DNA of 62,198 nucleotides from an uncultured Clostridia bacterium (lineage in GTDB: Bacteria; Bacillota; Clostridia; UBA1381), in NCBI GenBank assembly GCA_947628515.1, contig CANRAG010000003.1, forward strand, positions 1 to 62,198, written 5' to 3'. Shown here one piece after another: positions 32,830 through 43,190 of this stretch. How positions within the stretch are numbered: position 1 is the first letter of the stretch; each line of letters opens with the position of its first letter. The notes below the pieces were generated by a model, which searched no databases, was not told where the DNA came from, and saw only the letters and a list, made by a program, of their open reading frames with translations. A program made the translations under genes and the position numbers.

Positions 32830-35136
32830 TCAATCTATTGACACGGGCGCGTCCGTGCTGAACTTTACATCTACGCTATATTTCTCCGGAATACCCGTGA
32901 TTATTAAGCCCAGCTTAACCGTTCCCGATTCTATTTTAGGCATGAAACCTTCAAGCGGATACTTGGCTGTTTTAGTCGTATCGGCGCCGCTGAAAGTAAC
33001 CTTCAGTGACTTATAGCTGTCCGCATTGTCCAAAACCGTTGCGAAGCCCCTATCGACGGTTCCGTCCTCGTTATGCGTAACCGCGTCCAAAAGCTGCTCC
33101 ATCTGAACGGAGTCCGGAATTTTGCCGCCCGCCGTCACGCTAACACTGCCCGTTACCGTGTTGTAATTACCTCCATCTTTCGGCGTGAACCTCCAGCCGT
33201 ATGAATTTGTTCCATCTTTAATCGTATCACTCGCGTTTTCCCATTCAAGCGTACCTTCGACGGCGGCGCTATTATGCGGATTTATAAACGTGCCGTTAAT
33301 CTTTACGTCCGAAAGCTTCGTTCCCGCCTCGGCGGTTCCCACTGTTATGTCGCCGTTGGGCGTCGGATTTGCCTTTGCTACTTCGATACTGATATTAAAC
33401 GACTTCACAATGCGTCCCTCGGTGTAATTCATCGAGCATACCGCGTCATTGTGCTTTCCTACAGTGAGCCCTGCTCGCGGCGTAATCTCAACTAAAGCGT
33501 AATTTTTCCAGTTGTATTGCTGTGATGTTTGATCGGCCGGAGGAATATACCAAAATGACGGTTTATTCGCGTCAAGTCCGCCGTCGCTGTACATCTTCTG
33601 CGCCTCCGGGTCAGTATTAAGGTTTATCCTTTTCACATCGAGCAAATCGTTCTTTGAATACGCCGGGATATATGAACGCTGATTACCCTTGTTCACAAGA
33701 CGCAATGTGAGCGGTCTTCTGTCGCCGTACTCAACAGTCACGGGTGTTCCGTTGTCGCTTACGAGCTCGTTAAACGAGACTTCGGTATCGAACTCTATCG
33801 CCGCGCCGCCATCAGCGTCCTTTTGGAATCCGTAATCGTATGACTTCGGTTCTGACAGTACCGCCTCGAGCGTTATCTTGTTATCGTCCGTTCCGTCCGC
33901 GTCTCCGGCGGGGATTTTATTTCCTACGGCTTCGCCGGTCTCCTTTATTTGCCAACCCGATATTGTTTTGTTTGTACCTTCGGGACATACAATGCTCGGA
34001 TCGACTACCGTTATCCAGTCGCCCTCCAGCGCCAGCTCGGTTATCGTATCCGCCGGCGCCTGTTCTATCGGGCACTGAAGCTTATAGTCCGCTTGTTTAT
34101 CGGCATAGCTTAGCGTATATGTAACCTCTGTGATGTTAATCGCGTGTGAGGAAACGAGCATTTTATCCTCGCACTTTAAAATTTTATCCTCCGCAGTTTT
34201 GCCTGACGCCGCCGTGCCGCGCTCCGCTTCCGTAGGATCGAGCTGCCACAGATTTACGATATATTTGCCCGTCTGATATTCATGTGTTGTGTCCTGTTCA
34301 AAAAGATCGCTGCCCTGTCCTATATTCCAGCCGTGATAACGGTGCTTTGAATCGCCGTCCGTAAGCCCCGCGCTGACATTACCCACTATTCCGTTGTTGG
34401 GAATGATTGACTTCGACGCGTGCCGGTCAATTGCCGGGCCGTGCGCCGGACGCGCGATTTCAAGCTGGTAGCACACATTATCGAGCGTGTATGTTCTCGT
34501 GTCGCCGTCAAACGCCGCTTTGTGGTCTATTTTGTTTGAAAACTCCGTCCAAAGCAGATTTTTGAAATTCGCGCTGTCGCCCTCGTCGATATTAAAAACG
34601 CTGCTCGTCTCCGGATGCGCTCTGAATTGCGTGTTGGTCAGACGAACGTCGCCCTTGCGGTCCGCCTTTATCTTCGTTGTCGCAGCCGCCTCGGCGGACG
34701 GCGTCGAGGTGATCTCCGTATTGCTCTTAAACGTCTTTACCGTATATTCGCCCGACTGTGCGCCCGTGGGAATTTCCATATCGTAGCGCGTGGGCCATGA
34801 CGCTACCGTTTTTTTGTCAAGATAGCTCCACGCGAATGTCGTATGCTTCCCGTCGCCTTTAGCCTGTATACCGTATGTGTCGCCCAGGGGCGAAACGACC
34901 TCAAACCACAGATAATCGCTTTCCGCGGGCGCTGTGTTAAACGTCACATACATAATCTGATTTTTCGCCGGCACGCTCTGTATCGTGCCCTTTACGGTCT
35001 CGTCAAGCGCCGACGCGTCGCGTACAAACGCACCCGTAACCGGTTCCGCCGCGCTGACCGTGGCAATGCTTGCGGGCATAAGCGATATTGCCGTTGCCGC
35101 CGCCGTCAGCAGGGCTAAAAATTTTCCTTTCCTCAT
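32830..35136 (-). CDS. Large secreted protein with Ig-like/MBG-type domain, unknown function
   Basis: This 768-residue protein has a signal peptide (MRKGKFLALLTAAATAISLM, cleavage near SAA). The frame is open to 35208, but AGGAGA lies just before ATG 35136, which also gives a proper signal peptide start. A beta domain with GYGWRF-type Trp near residue 650 and a pattern of TPNGDITVG resembles bacterial MBG/YDG-type Ig domains. The remainder is unrecognised beta-rich sequence. No catalytic motif, SLH or sortase signal is visible. It lies downstream of the B6-vitamer kinase gene and upstream of the small peptide gene. Confidence 0.7.
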   Translation of the reverse strand: MRKGKFLALLTAAATAISLMPASIATVSAAEPVTGAFVRDASALDETVKGTIQSVPAKNQIMYVTFNTAPAESDYLWFEVVSPLGDTYGIQAKGDGKHTTFAWSYLDKKTVASWPTRYDMEIPTGAQSGEYTVKTFKSNTEITSTPSAEAAATTKIKADRKGDVRLTNTQFRAHPETSSVFNIDEGDSANFKNLLWTEFSNKIDHKAAFDGDTRTYTLDNVCYQLEIARPAHGPAIDRHASKSIIPNNGIVGNVSAGLTDGDSKHRYHGWNIGQGSDLFEQDTTHEYQTGKYIVNLWQLDPTEAERGTAASGKTAEDKILKCEDKMLVSSHAINITEVTYTLSYADKQADYKLQCPIEQAPADTITELALEGDWITVVDPSIVCPEGTNKTISGWQIKETGEAVGNKIPAGDADGTDDNKITLEAVLSEPKSYDYGFQKDADGGAAIEFDTEVSFNELVSDNGTPVTVEYGDRRPLTLRLVNKGNQRSYIPAYSKNDLLDVKRINLNTDPEAQKMYSDGGLDANKPSFWYIPPADQTSQQYNWKNYALVEITPRAGLTVGKHNDAVCSMNYTEGRIVKSFNISIEVAKANPTPNGDITVGTAEAGTKLSDVKINGTFINPHNSAAVEGTLEWENASDTIKDGTNSYGWRFTPKDGGNYNTVTGSVSVTAGGKIPDSVQMEQLLDAVTHNEDGTVDRGFATVLDNADSYKSLKVTFSGADTTKTAKYPLEGFMPKIESGTVKLGLIITGIPEKYSVDVKFSTDAPVSID

Positions 35137-35208
35137 AACATGTCTCCTCTCACATAGTTGCCAATATATTACCGCGCCGTCACGGCGCGCAATCTCGTTC
35201 CCGAACAC

Positions 35209-36024
35209 TTATCCCTGCGCCAAAATTTTTTCAAACTTAACGCCGTAGTTATGCGTGTCGTCGTCAAGAGTCGTCTTTATGCTCTTTACCACAAATTCGC
35301 ACGCTTCTTTGAGCGACTCGACAAGTGATTTGCCGTTCATATACGCGCCTATCGCCACGCTTGAAAATACATCGCCGGTACCGTGGTAGTTCTTCGGCAC
35401 AAGCTCTGTGAAATACTCGACGAACTCGCCCGTCGACTTCGTATACGCCACCGCGCCTATTCTGCCCTTTTCGTATGAAACTCCGGTCAGCACGGAAATC
35501 TCCGGCCCCATCGCGGCGAGCCTTTTTAGCATCGCCTCTATATCGGCCTTTGTATAGCTCTCCCGGTATGGTTCATCTAACAGAAACGCCGCTTCCGTGA
35601 TGTTTGGCAAAATCATATCCGCCTCTTTTACGATAGTCCGCATACCCTCCACAATATCGGGGGTAAGCGCCGGATAGAGCTTGCCGTGGTCAGCCATCGC
35701 CGGATCCACTATGAGTTTGCCGCCGTCCTTTAAATGGTTCTTCTTCATCGCCTTCACAAGCTCGAACTGGCGGCTGTCGCCTATGTAGCCCGTATATATG
35801 GCGTCAAAGCGTATGCCCTCTTTATGCCAATGCTCGGCGATTTTAGGCATCTCCTCGGTGAGGTCGAGCACGGTAAAGCCGGTAAATCCACCCGTGTGCG
35901 TGCTCAAAATGCCCGACGGCAGGATTGCCGTCTCGATCCCGTACGCCGATAATATAGGCAATGCTACGGTCAGTGAACACTGACCGTAGCACGATATATC
36001 CTGTATTGATACAATTTTACTCAT
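35209..36024 (-). CDS. Pyridoxamine/pyridoxal kinase
   Basis: This 271-residue ribokinase-fold protein starts MSKIVSIQDISCYGQCSLTV. VDPAMADHGKLY and GTGDVFSSVAIGAYMNG, with the catalytic Asp of the GTGD loop, are typical of PdxY/PdxK-type kinases, which use ATP to phosphorylate B6 vitamers. It starts 12 bases after the pckG stop, so the two genes are probably co-transcribed. An alternative call is the related hydroxymethylpyrimidine kinase, which is less likely given the N-terminus. Confidence 0.9.
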   Translation of the reverse strand: MSKIVSIQDISCYGQCSLTVALPILSAYGIETAILPSGILSTHTGGFTGFTVLDLTEEMPKIAEHWHKEGIRFDAIYTGYIGDSRQFELVKAMKKNHLKDGGKLIVDPAMADHGKLYPALTPDIVEGMRTIVKEADMILPNITEAAFLLDEPYRESYTKADIEAMLKRLAAMGPEISVLTGVSYEKGRIGAVAYTKSTGEFVEYFTELVPKNYHGTGDVFSSVAIGAYMNGKSLVESLKEACEFVVKSIKTTLDDDTHNYGVKFEKILAQG

Positions 36025-36036
36025 TTTTATGCCCTG

Positions 36037-37830
36037 TTATTTCTTTAAATTTTCTATAAGCCTGTCAAGTTCTTCCGCCATTTCCTTCGGGAGCTGGTCG
36101 CCGAACTGCGCGAAATACTGCTTTATGCCGGTGTTGGGATCCTCAACATCCTTAAGCCACTCGTTAGCGTCGATTGTAAGGAGCGCCTGAAGCTCATCCT
36201 TTGTCATATCGAGGCCTGTTATATCTATATCGTCAACCTTCGGCACATAACCGATAGCGCACTCATCCGCGCCAACCTTGCCGTCGCATCTGTCAAGAAT
36301 CCAGAGAAGCACGCGCATGTTGTCGCCAAATCCCGGCCAGAGGAAGTTTCCGTCATCGTCCTTGCGGAACCAGTTGACATGGAATATCTTCGGAGCCTTG
36401 TCGCCTAACTTCTTGCCCATTTCGAGCCAGTGTCCCCAATACTGCGCCATGTTATAGCCCACGAACGGCTTCATCGCCATCGGGTCACGCCTTACAACGC
36501 CCACCGCGCCGGCAGCCGCCGCCGTTGTCTCCGACGCCATTATAGCGCCAACGAATGTTCCGTGCTGCCAGTCTCTTGACTGGTATACCAACGGAGCGCA
36601 CTTAGCGCGGCGTCCGCCGAATACGATAGCCGATACCGGAACGCCCTGCGGGTTCTCGAACTCCGGTGAAATGCACGGACAGTTCACAGCCGGAGCCGTA
36701 AATCTTGAATTGGGATGCGCGAGATTGCCGCCCGCCGCGATATACTCCGGACCGTTTACCTTCTCGCCCTTCCACTCCGTCGCGTCAACCGGCGGATTTT
36801 TGTCAAGGCCTTCCCACCAAACCGTCATGTCGGCATTGTTGATTGCCACGTTTGTGAAGATTGTGCCCTTCTTTGTCGATTCGAGAGCGTTGAAGTTTGT
36901 CTTTGTCGATGTGCCCGGCGCTACTCCGAAGAAGCCCGCTTCGGGGTTAATCGCGTAAAGTCTGCCGTCCGGGCCTATGTTGAGCCATGAAATGTCGTCA
37001 CCGACCGTCCATACCTTATAGCCCTGCTCCTTTAAGTACTCCGGCGGAATAAGCATAGCAAGGTTTGTCTTGCCGCAAGCCGACGGGAACGCGGCGCAGA
37101 TGTACTTAACCTCACCCTGCGGATTTTCAAGTCCGAGTATCAGCATATGCTCCGCCATCCAGCCCTGATTTCTGCCGAGGTATGACGCGATTCTCAATGC
37201 GAAACACTTCTTGCCGAGCAGCACGTTGCCGCCGTAAGCAGAGTTGACCGACATTATCGTGTTATCCTGCGGGAACTGAACGATATATCTCTCCTCCGGA
37301 TCGACGTCCTTTTTGGCATGCAGACACTTAACGAACTCCGCGTCCGGATCGTTTCCGAGCTGAGCCATAACCTTGTCGCCCACTCTTGTCATTATCGCCA
37401 TGTTCAAAACAACGTAGATTGAGTCTGTAAGCTCGATACCTATCTTTGAGAACGGTGAACCTACCGGACCCATCGAATACGGAATAACATACATTGTTCT
37501 GCCTTCCATGGAGCCTGTGTACAAAGCGTTGAGCTTCGCGTACATCTTTGACGGCTCCATCCAGTTATTTATAGGGCCTGCCTCAACCTCCGTCGGCGTG
37601 CATATGAACGTTCTGTCCTCAACGCGCGCAACGTCGTTCGGCGCTGTTCTGTGATAGTAGCAGCCGGGGAGCTTTTCCTCGTTGAGCTTGATCATCTCAC
37701 CTGTGGAAACAGCCTCCGCTCTTAACGCCTCAAGCTGCTCCTCCTCGCCCGTAATCCATTCCACCTTCGCCGGCCTGCACATGGCAATCATTTCGTCGAG
37801 CCATGCAAGCACTGTCTTGTTTTCTGTCAT
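36037..37830 (-). CDS. pckG: Phosphoenolpyruvate carboxykinase (GTP)
   Basis: This 597-residue cytoplasmic enzyme is of the usual length for GTP-dependent PEPCK. FPSACGKTNLAMLIPP is the P-loop with the reactive Cys, VGDDISWLNIGPDGRL holds the metal site, and FGGRRAKCAPLVYQSRDW is the conserved GTP-PEPCK block. It interconverts oxaloacetate and PEP. In anaerobes it often runs in the carboxylating direction toward succinate. AGGAGG precedes the ATG. The B6 kinase gene follows closely. Confidence 0.97.
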   Translation of the reverse strand: MTENKTVLAWLDEMIAMCRPAKVEWITGEEEQLEALRAEAVSTGEMIKLNEEKLPGCYYHRTAPNDVARVEDRTFICTPTEVEAGPINNWMEPSKMYAKLNALYTGSMEGRTMYVIPYSMGPVGSPFSKIGIELTDSIYVVLNMAIMTRVGDKVMAQLGNDPDAEFVKCLHAKKDVDPEERYIVQFPQDNTIMSVNSAYGGNVLLGKKCFALRIASYLGRNQGWMAEHMLILGLENPQGEVKYICAAFPSACGKTNLAMLIPPEYLKEQGYKVWTVGDDISWLNIGPDGRLYAINPEAGFFGVAPGTSTKTNFNALESTKKGTIFTNVAINNADMTVWWEGLDKNPPVDATEWKGEKVNGPEYIAAGGNLAHPNSRFTAPAVNCPCISPEFENPQGVPVSAIVFGGRRAKCAPLVYQSRDWQHGTFVGAIMASETTAAAAGAVGVVRRDPMAMKPFVGYNMAQYWGHWLEMGKKLGDKAPKIFHVNWFRKDDDGNFLWPGFGDNMRVLLWILDRCDGKVGADECAIGYVPKVDDIDITGLDMTKDELQALLTIDANEWLKDVEDPNTGIKQYFAQFGDQLPKEMAEELDRLIENLKK

Positions 37831-37911
37831 GGTAAAGTCCTCCTACATAAAATTTATCATAAACTAATGTTTAATGTTCAGATTAAAACCAGTTATAACT
37901 TGAACACTCGT

Positions 37912-37917
37912 ATTATA
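37912..37917 (-). promoter_or_regulatory. Probable -10 box of the pckG promoter
   Basis: TATAAT lies on the minus strand about 82 bases before the pckG start, in an AT-rich leader. The -35 region, around 37934-37940, is weak (TTTTCA or TTTCAA). Confidence 0.5.
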
Positions 37918-38066
37918 CCATAATTTTCGGCGTTTGAAAAGCATAATTCAAAAAATTTTATATTTTTGTAATTTAATTCTAAAAATATTCCGATTGCGTC
38001 ATTTGTTTAATCAATATGCACAAACGCCAATCCGCCCGCCGATTCAGCGCGTGTTTAAGCGCAATT

Positions 38067-38097
38067 AAAAAGGCGGAGCTTACGCTCCGCGCTTTTT
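38067..38097. terminator. Terminator of the GH3 gene
   Basis: GCGGAGC (38073-38079) pairs with GCTCCGC (38084-38090) around a 4-nt loop, flanked by As on the left and a T-run on the right. It ends the minus-strand GH3 transcript. Confidence 0.8.
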
Positions 38098-41000
38098 TAA
38101 TCGCTGTATCCGAGACTGATATAGTCTATGTTGCCGCAATATTTCCCCGTGGTGGTGAGTTTTACGAATATACCCATATTCCCGGCTCTGCCGCCGCCGG
38201 TTATTACTGTATTTTTTTGGAAATCATTCCACTTTGACGGATTGGTCACAAGCGGTCCGACCTTGCCGAGGCTGTTTTCCGGTGTCAAAAGCTTTTCTAT
38301 ATCGCTCTTTGACGCGCTCGCAATATCCGTATCGCCCGTATCGACCGCGAAGAACTCCGCCGTGACGTCTCCGGCGTCCTCGCGCACGCCCGCTATAATA
38401 TCTATTACCGCAAGCTTATTCATGTCGCGCTCGCCGAAATAGAATATATCTCCGTTTACGGTGTTTTCCACAACATAGCCGCCGCTCGCGTTGGTTTCGG
38501 CTTTCTTATCCGACTTTTCCGTCCATGCCTTCGTATAGTCCTCAAACTCTATCTTCTGCGTGTATGTGACGGGCGGCGCCGTTACGGACGGTGTGGGCTT
38601 GGGCGTCGGAGTCTCCCGATCCCCCGCCTCCGTCCTTGAGGTGTCATATATGACTCCGTAGAGGTTCTTGTTCGAGCCGCCGCCGTAGATATATACCGTC
38701 TCGCCGCCCTTTACCGCCATTTCAAGCGGAGTGAGAACGCCTGACGCTATTCCGGACTTTTCAACCTTCGTATCCCCCTGCTCGGCAATCATCTTTCTTC
38801 CCTCTGACGCGTCGAACAGTACCGTTATAACGCCGTCCGCCTCGGGCGTGAAGTATACGTTTTTTGTCGTCCTGCTTCCCGCGCCGCCTTTAAGTGCCCG
38901 CGTGAAGGTGTAGTCCTTGCCGTTGTATGTATATGTCCTCTTGCTGTTTGTCGTCTGCCAGCCGCCTATACCGTCCATGCCCGTACCGCTTGTGAGCTTT
39001 GAGCCGTCGGAGGTGTCAAAGAACGAGTCAAACGCGCTGTCGCCGAAGTTAAAGACCGTAAGCGCCTTTACGGGCGGCTTCGCGTATGTAACCTCGATTG
39101 ATTTCGCGAGCGCCTTCATGCCCTGCGAGCTGTCCCATGCCATGAGCTCGACCGTGTCGCCCTCGCCGTAGCCGGAAAGCTCGCAAACGCCGTTTGTGAG
39201 TTCATTTATCCTGACGCTCTGTAGCAGTCCGTCGTCGCCGCGCCTGACCTCCATAACCGCGCCGTCCGCGTTCGGCAGCGTCACTCTTATCTTGCCGCCC
39301 GCAAGACTTACCGCGTCCATTTCCGAATCGATGTAGTTAAGACGGATAAAGTCGAGGTTAGCGCCGTTTGTTTGAACATATATCGAAGCACAGCCGCTCT
39401 CGTCGGTTATGACCTTCGCAAGCTCGTTCTTGTCAAGCTCCGCCGTAACCTCCGCCCAGCTGTTCCAATCGCCCGTTTTCGACAGCGCCGCGCTGCCTAT
39501 CAGTCTGTCCTCGCTTGCCGAAAGCGACGCGTTAAGCGCTGCGTCCTCGCTCTTTGACGAGGCGCGGAACGTTATGCTCTTAAGCCCGTTAATCTTCACG
39601 CCGTCAAAACGTGCCCAGTACGTCTTTGTGTTTCCCGCGCAAAGACCTCCCGACGCGCCGCCGCGTCCGCCGTCGCTGCCGTCCGAAAGATTCATACCGC
39701 CGCCGTCGTCGGCGTGTTCGGCCTCAAGCTGCAAATTCGCATGTAGAATAAGCGTGCCGCATTCCTTATCCGTATAGTTATTCGCCGTAATTTTATACAC
39801 GCCGTTTTCGTAAACCGTAAGCGTTCCGTCCGCCGCGTTTATCTGCGCCGGCATACGCCCCGATGAATCGAGCTTCTTTATATCCCATACGACGTCCCCC
39901 ACCGGCTCGCCGCCCTTTGCCGCCGAAAGCTTTACGGTGTACGGGTTTTCCCTTGTGTACGTCCCGCTTACAGAGCCTGACTCCGCTTTGTATTCGCCTA
40001 TCGTGGTATAGTCTATACGCCTGTTGTCTATCGCGTTATTTTCCGCCGTTATTTCATAGCTTTCCAAAAGCTCGATTCTCGGCACCGCCGCAAGCTTCTC
40101 CTTAGCGTCCTTTAAAAGTCCCGGCAGATTTTCCGCGAGCAGCTCCGCCTCCATAGCCTGCTTCGCGGCCTCGTAAATTTCCGTAAGCTCCGCGTAGTCG
40201 TCGGGCTCGAATGCCGCTTCGGGGTATATATCATACGCCGATTTCAGCTCGCCCAGATACTTCGCCTTTTCGTCCTCCGACGCTGCGGGCTTGATCTCGT
40301 TTACGACCGGGAATGTATCCTCTACCGTATCGGTTCCGTCAGAAACCTTTACCGTTATTATTGCTGTTCCGGCTGTGTTTCCCGCCTTTACAGTGCCGTC
40401 ATTATCAACCGCCGCCACATTTTGGTTCGAGCTTGTATAGCTTACGTTGTAGCCCGACAAATCATATATGAGCGCGTCGTTTTTAAGCGCGACGGATACG
40501 CCGGCGTCTATATTCTTTGCGGGTTTAATCCCCGAACCCGTATCGGCGCCTATAGCCTTAATACCGCTCGGTATCGCCTTTACAAGCTTTAAGCCGTCGC
40601 TGAGCTCGCCCGACACGTTCACGTTAACCTGCTGTCCGTCCGCTTCCGAGCTCGCCCCTACGGTTATGGTGTACATACCCTCCGGAACATAGTTCTTTTG
40701 CGTGGCCTCGTCAAAGAACCCGTTATCAGCCATATCCAATTTGAAGGTAACCGTCTTTTTCTCGCCCGCGTTAAGCGAAACGCGCGTAAATCCCTTTAGC
40801 TGCTTGAGCGGCAGCGCTACGCCGTCCGCGCCGGGCGCGGTAACGTACAGCTGCGCAATTTCCGTTCCCGCCTCGCTGCCCGTGTTTTGTACCTCCACGG
40901 TAACCGTCACGGTCTGATTGACGTCTACTTCCGTTTCGTCAACCTCTATATTCGAATACTCAAACTCCGTGTAGCTCTTTCCGTATCCGAACGGATATAC

Positions 41001-43190
41001 CGGAGTGCCGTTGTAATATTGATAGGTTCTGCCGGGGAAGTCGTCGCCCTGCTTTATTTCATAGTTTGTGAAGTTATAGTCTATATTGTCTATTTTCTGA
41101 CGCGGCGAGCCTATGGGCATCTTCAAAAGATCCTCCGCCTTGTACCATGTGGTTGAAAGCTTGCCGGACGGGTTCACGTCACCGTTTAAAACCTTGCCCA
41201 GCGCATCGCCCTGACACTGGCCGTTATACGACGTCCATAGCATCGCCGCGCACTTGTCCTTTATGCCCTCCACATTAACCTGACCGACTGTTGAGAGAAC
41301 CACTATCGTTTTTTCCGGATAGGCCTCGCAAAGCTCCGCTACATGCTTCTGTGACGTCGGAAGATCGATAGAAGCTCTGTCGTGCGACTCGCTCGAATCC
41401 GATGTTGTCGTGCCGCCGTAGGCTATTATATAGTCCGCGTTATCAAGCGCATCCTTGTAGCTGTCAACGCTGAAATCCGCGCTCGCGCTCACCGTTATAT
41501 ACATATCCGCCGTTTCATTATAGCCGCCCGACGCGCCCGTGTACTCCGCCGTGTTTTCCGCGCCGGCTATGTCCACAACCGCAACCGTCTGCGTGGTGTT
41601 GCTGTAGCCGATATTCACCGAAGCCTTCGGCGCACCGCTTATCGCGGAGCCCTCGATTTTAACCTGCGCCACATTCGAGAAATCTACCGACGGAATTACG
41701 GCATAGCCCGACTTTGTTATATTTTTAAAATCTTTGTCCATACCGCGCACGTTTTGCGCCTTGCTCAAATCGACATCCCTTGTCTTTCCGTCCGAAAGAA
41801 CCAGCGTTATCTTTGAAATATTAAACAGCGGCGTTTGGTCGTTTACGTTTCCGAGATAAGTCACCTCCGCGTCCGCAAACGCCTTCTTTATGCCCTCTAT
41901 CGGCGTTGAGGTCTTTGTCGGCTCCCCCGAATAATCGCCGAGTGTCAGTTCGCCCGCGAGGTTGCCTACGACCGCGATCTTCTTGCCGCTTGTACCTTTT
42001 AGCGGAAGCGTGTCGTTATTTTCGAGCAGTACCCAGCTTTCCTCCGCCGCCCGCTCCGCCTTCGCTACGCTTTCGTCCGTTTCGATATCCGACTCCTTAA
42101 TATCTTGGTACTTAGCCCCGTCGTCAAACTCGCCCGTTTTCATTCTCGCCAAAAACAGCTCATATACTGCCCTGTCCAGAGTGTCCTCGTCCGTCCATCC
42201 TTCCGTTACCGCGTCATAGCCGCTGCTCTGCGCGCGGGCGCCGCAGTCGAGATTGTTTCCGGCATTGTACGCCGCGCCGGTCGTCATTGCGGCGGTGATG
42301 CTGTCAATATCCCAATCCGGAAACAGCTTCTGCCTAAGCGACTGTCTGCCGAAAAGGTTTTCCCACGCGCCGCAGTCGCCGACAACATATCCGCCGAAGC
42401 CGTATGTGCGGCGCAGCGCGTCGGTGAGTATGTATTTGTTCGCGCTCGACGCGATATAGTCGATAACGGTTTCGCCGTTCCTTGTCATGGTAATAGCGTT
42501 GTACGAGCTCATTACCGAGATAGGGTTCGCGTCCTCCACCGCTTCCTCAAACGCCTTCATGTAATAGTCGCGCAGCGTGCTCTCGCTCATAACCGAGGTT
42601 CCCGTCTGTCTCTCGCCCTCGCAGTTATTCGCCGCGAAATGCTTTAATGTCGCTATAACCTTTAAATACTTCTCGTCGTCGCCCTGCATACCCCGCACGG
42701 CTGCCGACGCGAGCCTTGCCGTAAGATACGGATCCTCGCCGTAGCTCTCCTCGTTACGTCCCCAGCGCGGGTCGCGCGCCATGTTTATCGTCGGGTTCCA
42801 ATAGGACAAATCGTAGCGCGGATTTTTTGCTCGCGCCTCCGTTCCGGTTATGTCCATAATCTCTTGCATAAGCTCCGTGTCCCACGTATTTGACATTGAA
42901 AGACTTGACGGGAAGCTTGTCGCCTGCCCCTGACGCGCAACGCCGTGAATGCCCTCGCGCCAGTAGTTGTATTTTGATACGCCCAGCCGCTTTATTTCCG
43001 GAGCCGACCGTCCCGTCTGCGCCACCTTTTCTTCAAGCGTCATGCGCGATACCAAATCTGCCGCGCGTTCCTCGAACGACAGCGACGTATCCTGATACGG
43101 CAGCAGCTCCGCCCGCGCCGTATGCGGAACCGCCGGCGCGGCAGATACGAGCATCGCCGCCGTAACGATTGCCGATAATATCCTTTTCAT
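38097..43190 (-). CDS. Giant secreted GH3 glycosidase with carbohydrate-binding modules
   Basis: This 1697-residue protein has a signal peptide (about 1-27) and GH3 N- and C-terminal domains (about 35-690). YVVGDCGAW carries the nucleophile D272, and KHFAANN and the NPTINMARDPRWGRN block match xylosidase-type GH3 enzymes. A fibronectin-like domain (about 740-830), a bacterial Ig-2-type domain (about 875-950), a CBM6-like module starting LQLEAEHADDGGG (about 1140), a further beta module (about 1330-1450) and a C-terminal CBM-like module after a Thr/Pro linker follow. Relatives are beta-xylosidases, beta-glucosidases or alpha-arabinofuranosidases. A size roughly double that of common GH3 enzymes, with export, suggests work on insoluble plant wall. 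No SLH domain or dockerin is seen. Confidence 0.88.
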   Translation of the reverse strand: MKRILSAIVTAAMLVSAAPAVPHTARAELLPYQDTSLSFEERAADLVSRMTLEEKVAQTGRSAPEIKRLGVSKYNYWREGIHGVARQGQATSFPSSLSMSNTWDTELMQEIMDITGTEARAKNPRYDLSYWNPTINMARDPRWGRNEESYGEDPYLTARLASAAVRGMQGDDEKYLKVIATLKHFAANNCEGERQTGTSVMSESTLRDYYMKAFEEAVEDANPISVMSSYNAITMTRNGETVIDYIASSANKYILTDALRRTYGFGGYVVGDCGAWENLFGRQSLRQKLFPDWDIDSITAAMTTGAAYNAGNNLDCGARAQSSGYDAVTEGWTDEDTLDRAVYELFLARMKTGEFDDGAKYQDIKESDIETDESVAKAERAAEESWVLLENNDTLPLKGTSGKKIAVVGNLAGELTLGDYSGEPTKTSTPIEGIKKAFADAEVTYLGNVNDQTPLFNISKITLVLSDGKTRDVDLSKAQNVRGMDKDFKNITKSGYAVIPSVDFSNVAQVKIEGSAISGAPKASVNIGYSNTTQTVAVVDIAGAENTAEYTGASGGYNETADMYITVSASADFSVDSYKDALDNADYIIAYGGTTTSDSSESHDRASIDLPTSQKHVAELCEAYPEKTIVVLSTVGQVNVEGIKDKCAAMLWTSYNGQCQGDALGKVLNGDVNPSGKLSTTWYKAEDLLKMPIGSPRQKIDNIDYNFTNYEIKQGDDFPGRTYQYYNGTPVYPFGYGKSYTEFEYSNIEVDETEVDVNQTVTVTVEVQNTGSEAGTEIAQLYVTAPGADGVALPLKQLKGFTRVSLNAGEKKTVTFKLDMADNGFFDEATQKNYVPEGMYTITVGASSEADGQQVNVNVSGELSDGLKLVKAIPSGIKAIGADTGSGIKPAKNIDAGVSVALKNDALIYDLSGYNVSYTSSNQNVAAVDNDGTVKAGNTAGTAIITVKVSDGTDTVEDTFPVVNEIKPAASEDEKAKYLGELKSAYDIYPEAAFEPDDYAELTEIYEAAKQAMEAELLAENLPGLLKDAKEKLAAVPRIELLESYEITAENNAIDNRRIDYTTIGEYKAESGSVSGTYTRENPYTVKLSAAKGGEPVGDVVWDIKKLDSSGRMPAQINAADGTLTVYENGVYKITANNYTDKECGTLILHANLQLEAEHADDGGGMNLSDGSDGGRGGASGGLCAGNTKTYWARFDGVKINGLKSITFRASSKSEDAALNASLSASEDRLIGSAALSKTGDWNSWAEVTAELDKNELAKVITDESGCASIYVQTNGANLDFIRLNYIDSEMDAVSLAGGKIRVTLPNADGAVMEVRRGDDGLLQSVRINELTNGVCELSGYGEGDTVELMAWDSSQGMKALAKSIEVTYAKPPVKALTVFNFGDSAFDSFFDTSDGSKLTSGTGMDGIGGWQTTNSKRTYTYNGKDYTFTRALKGGAGSRTTKNVYFTPEADGVITVLFDASEGRKMIAEQGDTKVEKSGIASGVLTPLEMAVKGGETVYIYGGGSNKNLYGVIYDTSRTEAGDRETPTPKPTPSVTAPPVTYTQKIEFEDYTKAWTEKSDKKAETNASGGYVVENTVNGDIFYFGERDMNKLAVIDIIAGVREDAGDVTAEFFAVDTGDTDIASASKSDIEKLLTPENSLGKVGPLVTNPSKWNDFQKNTVITGGGRAGNMGIFVKLTTTGKYCGNIDYISLGYSD

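Noticed and set aside
35172-35188. GC-rich hairpin between the B6 kinase and the secreted protein gene as terminator
   Set aside because: The stem CGCGCCG/CGGCGCG is good but no U-run follows on the minus strand; it may be a processing or attenuating hairpin, so it was not listed as a terminator.
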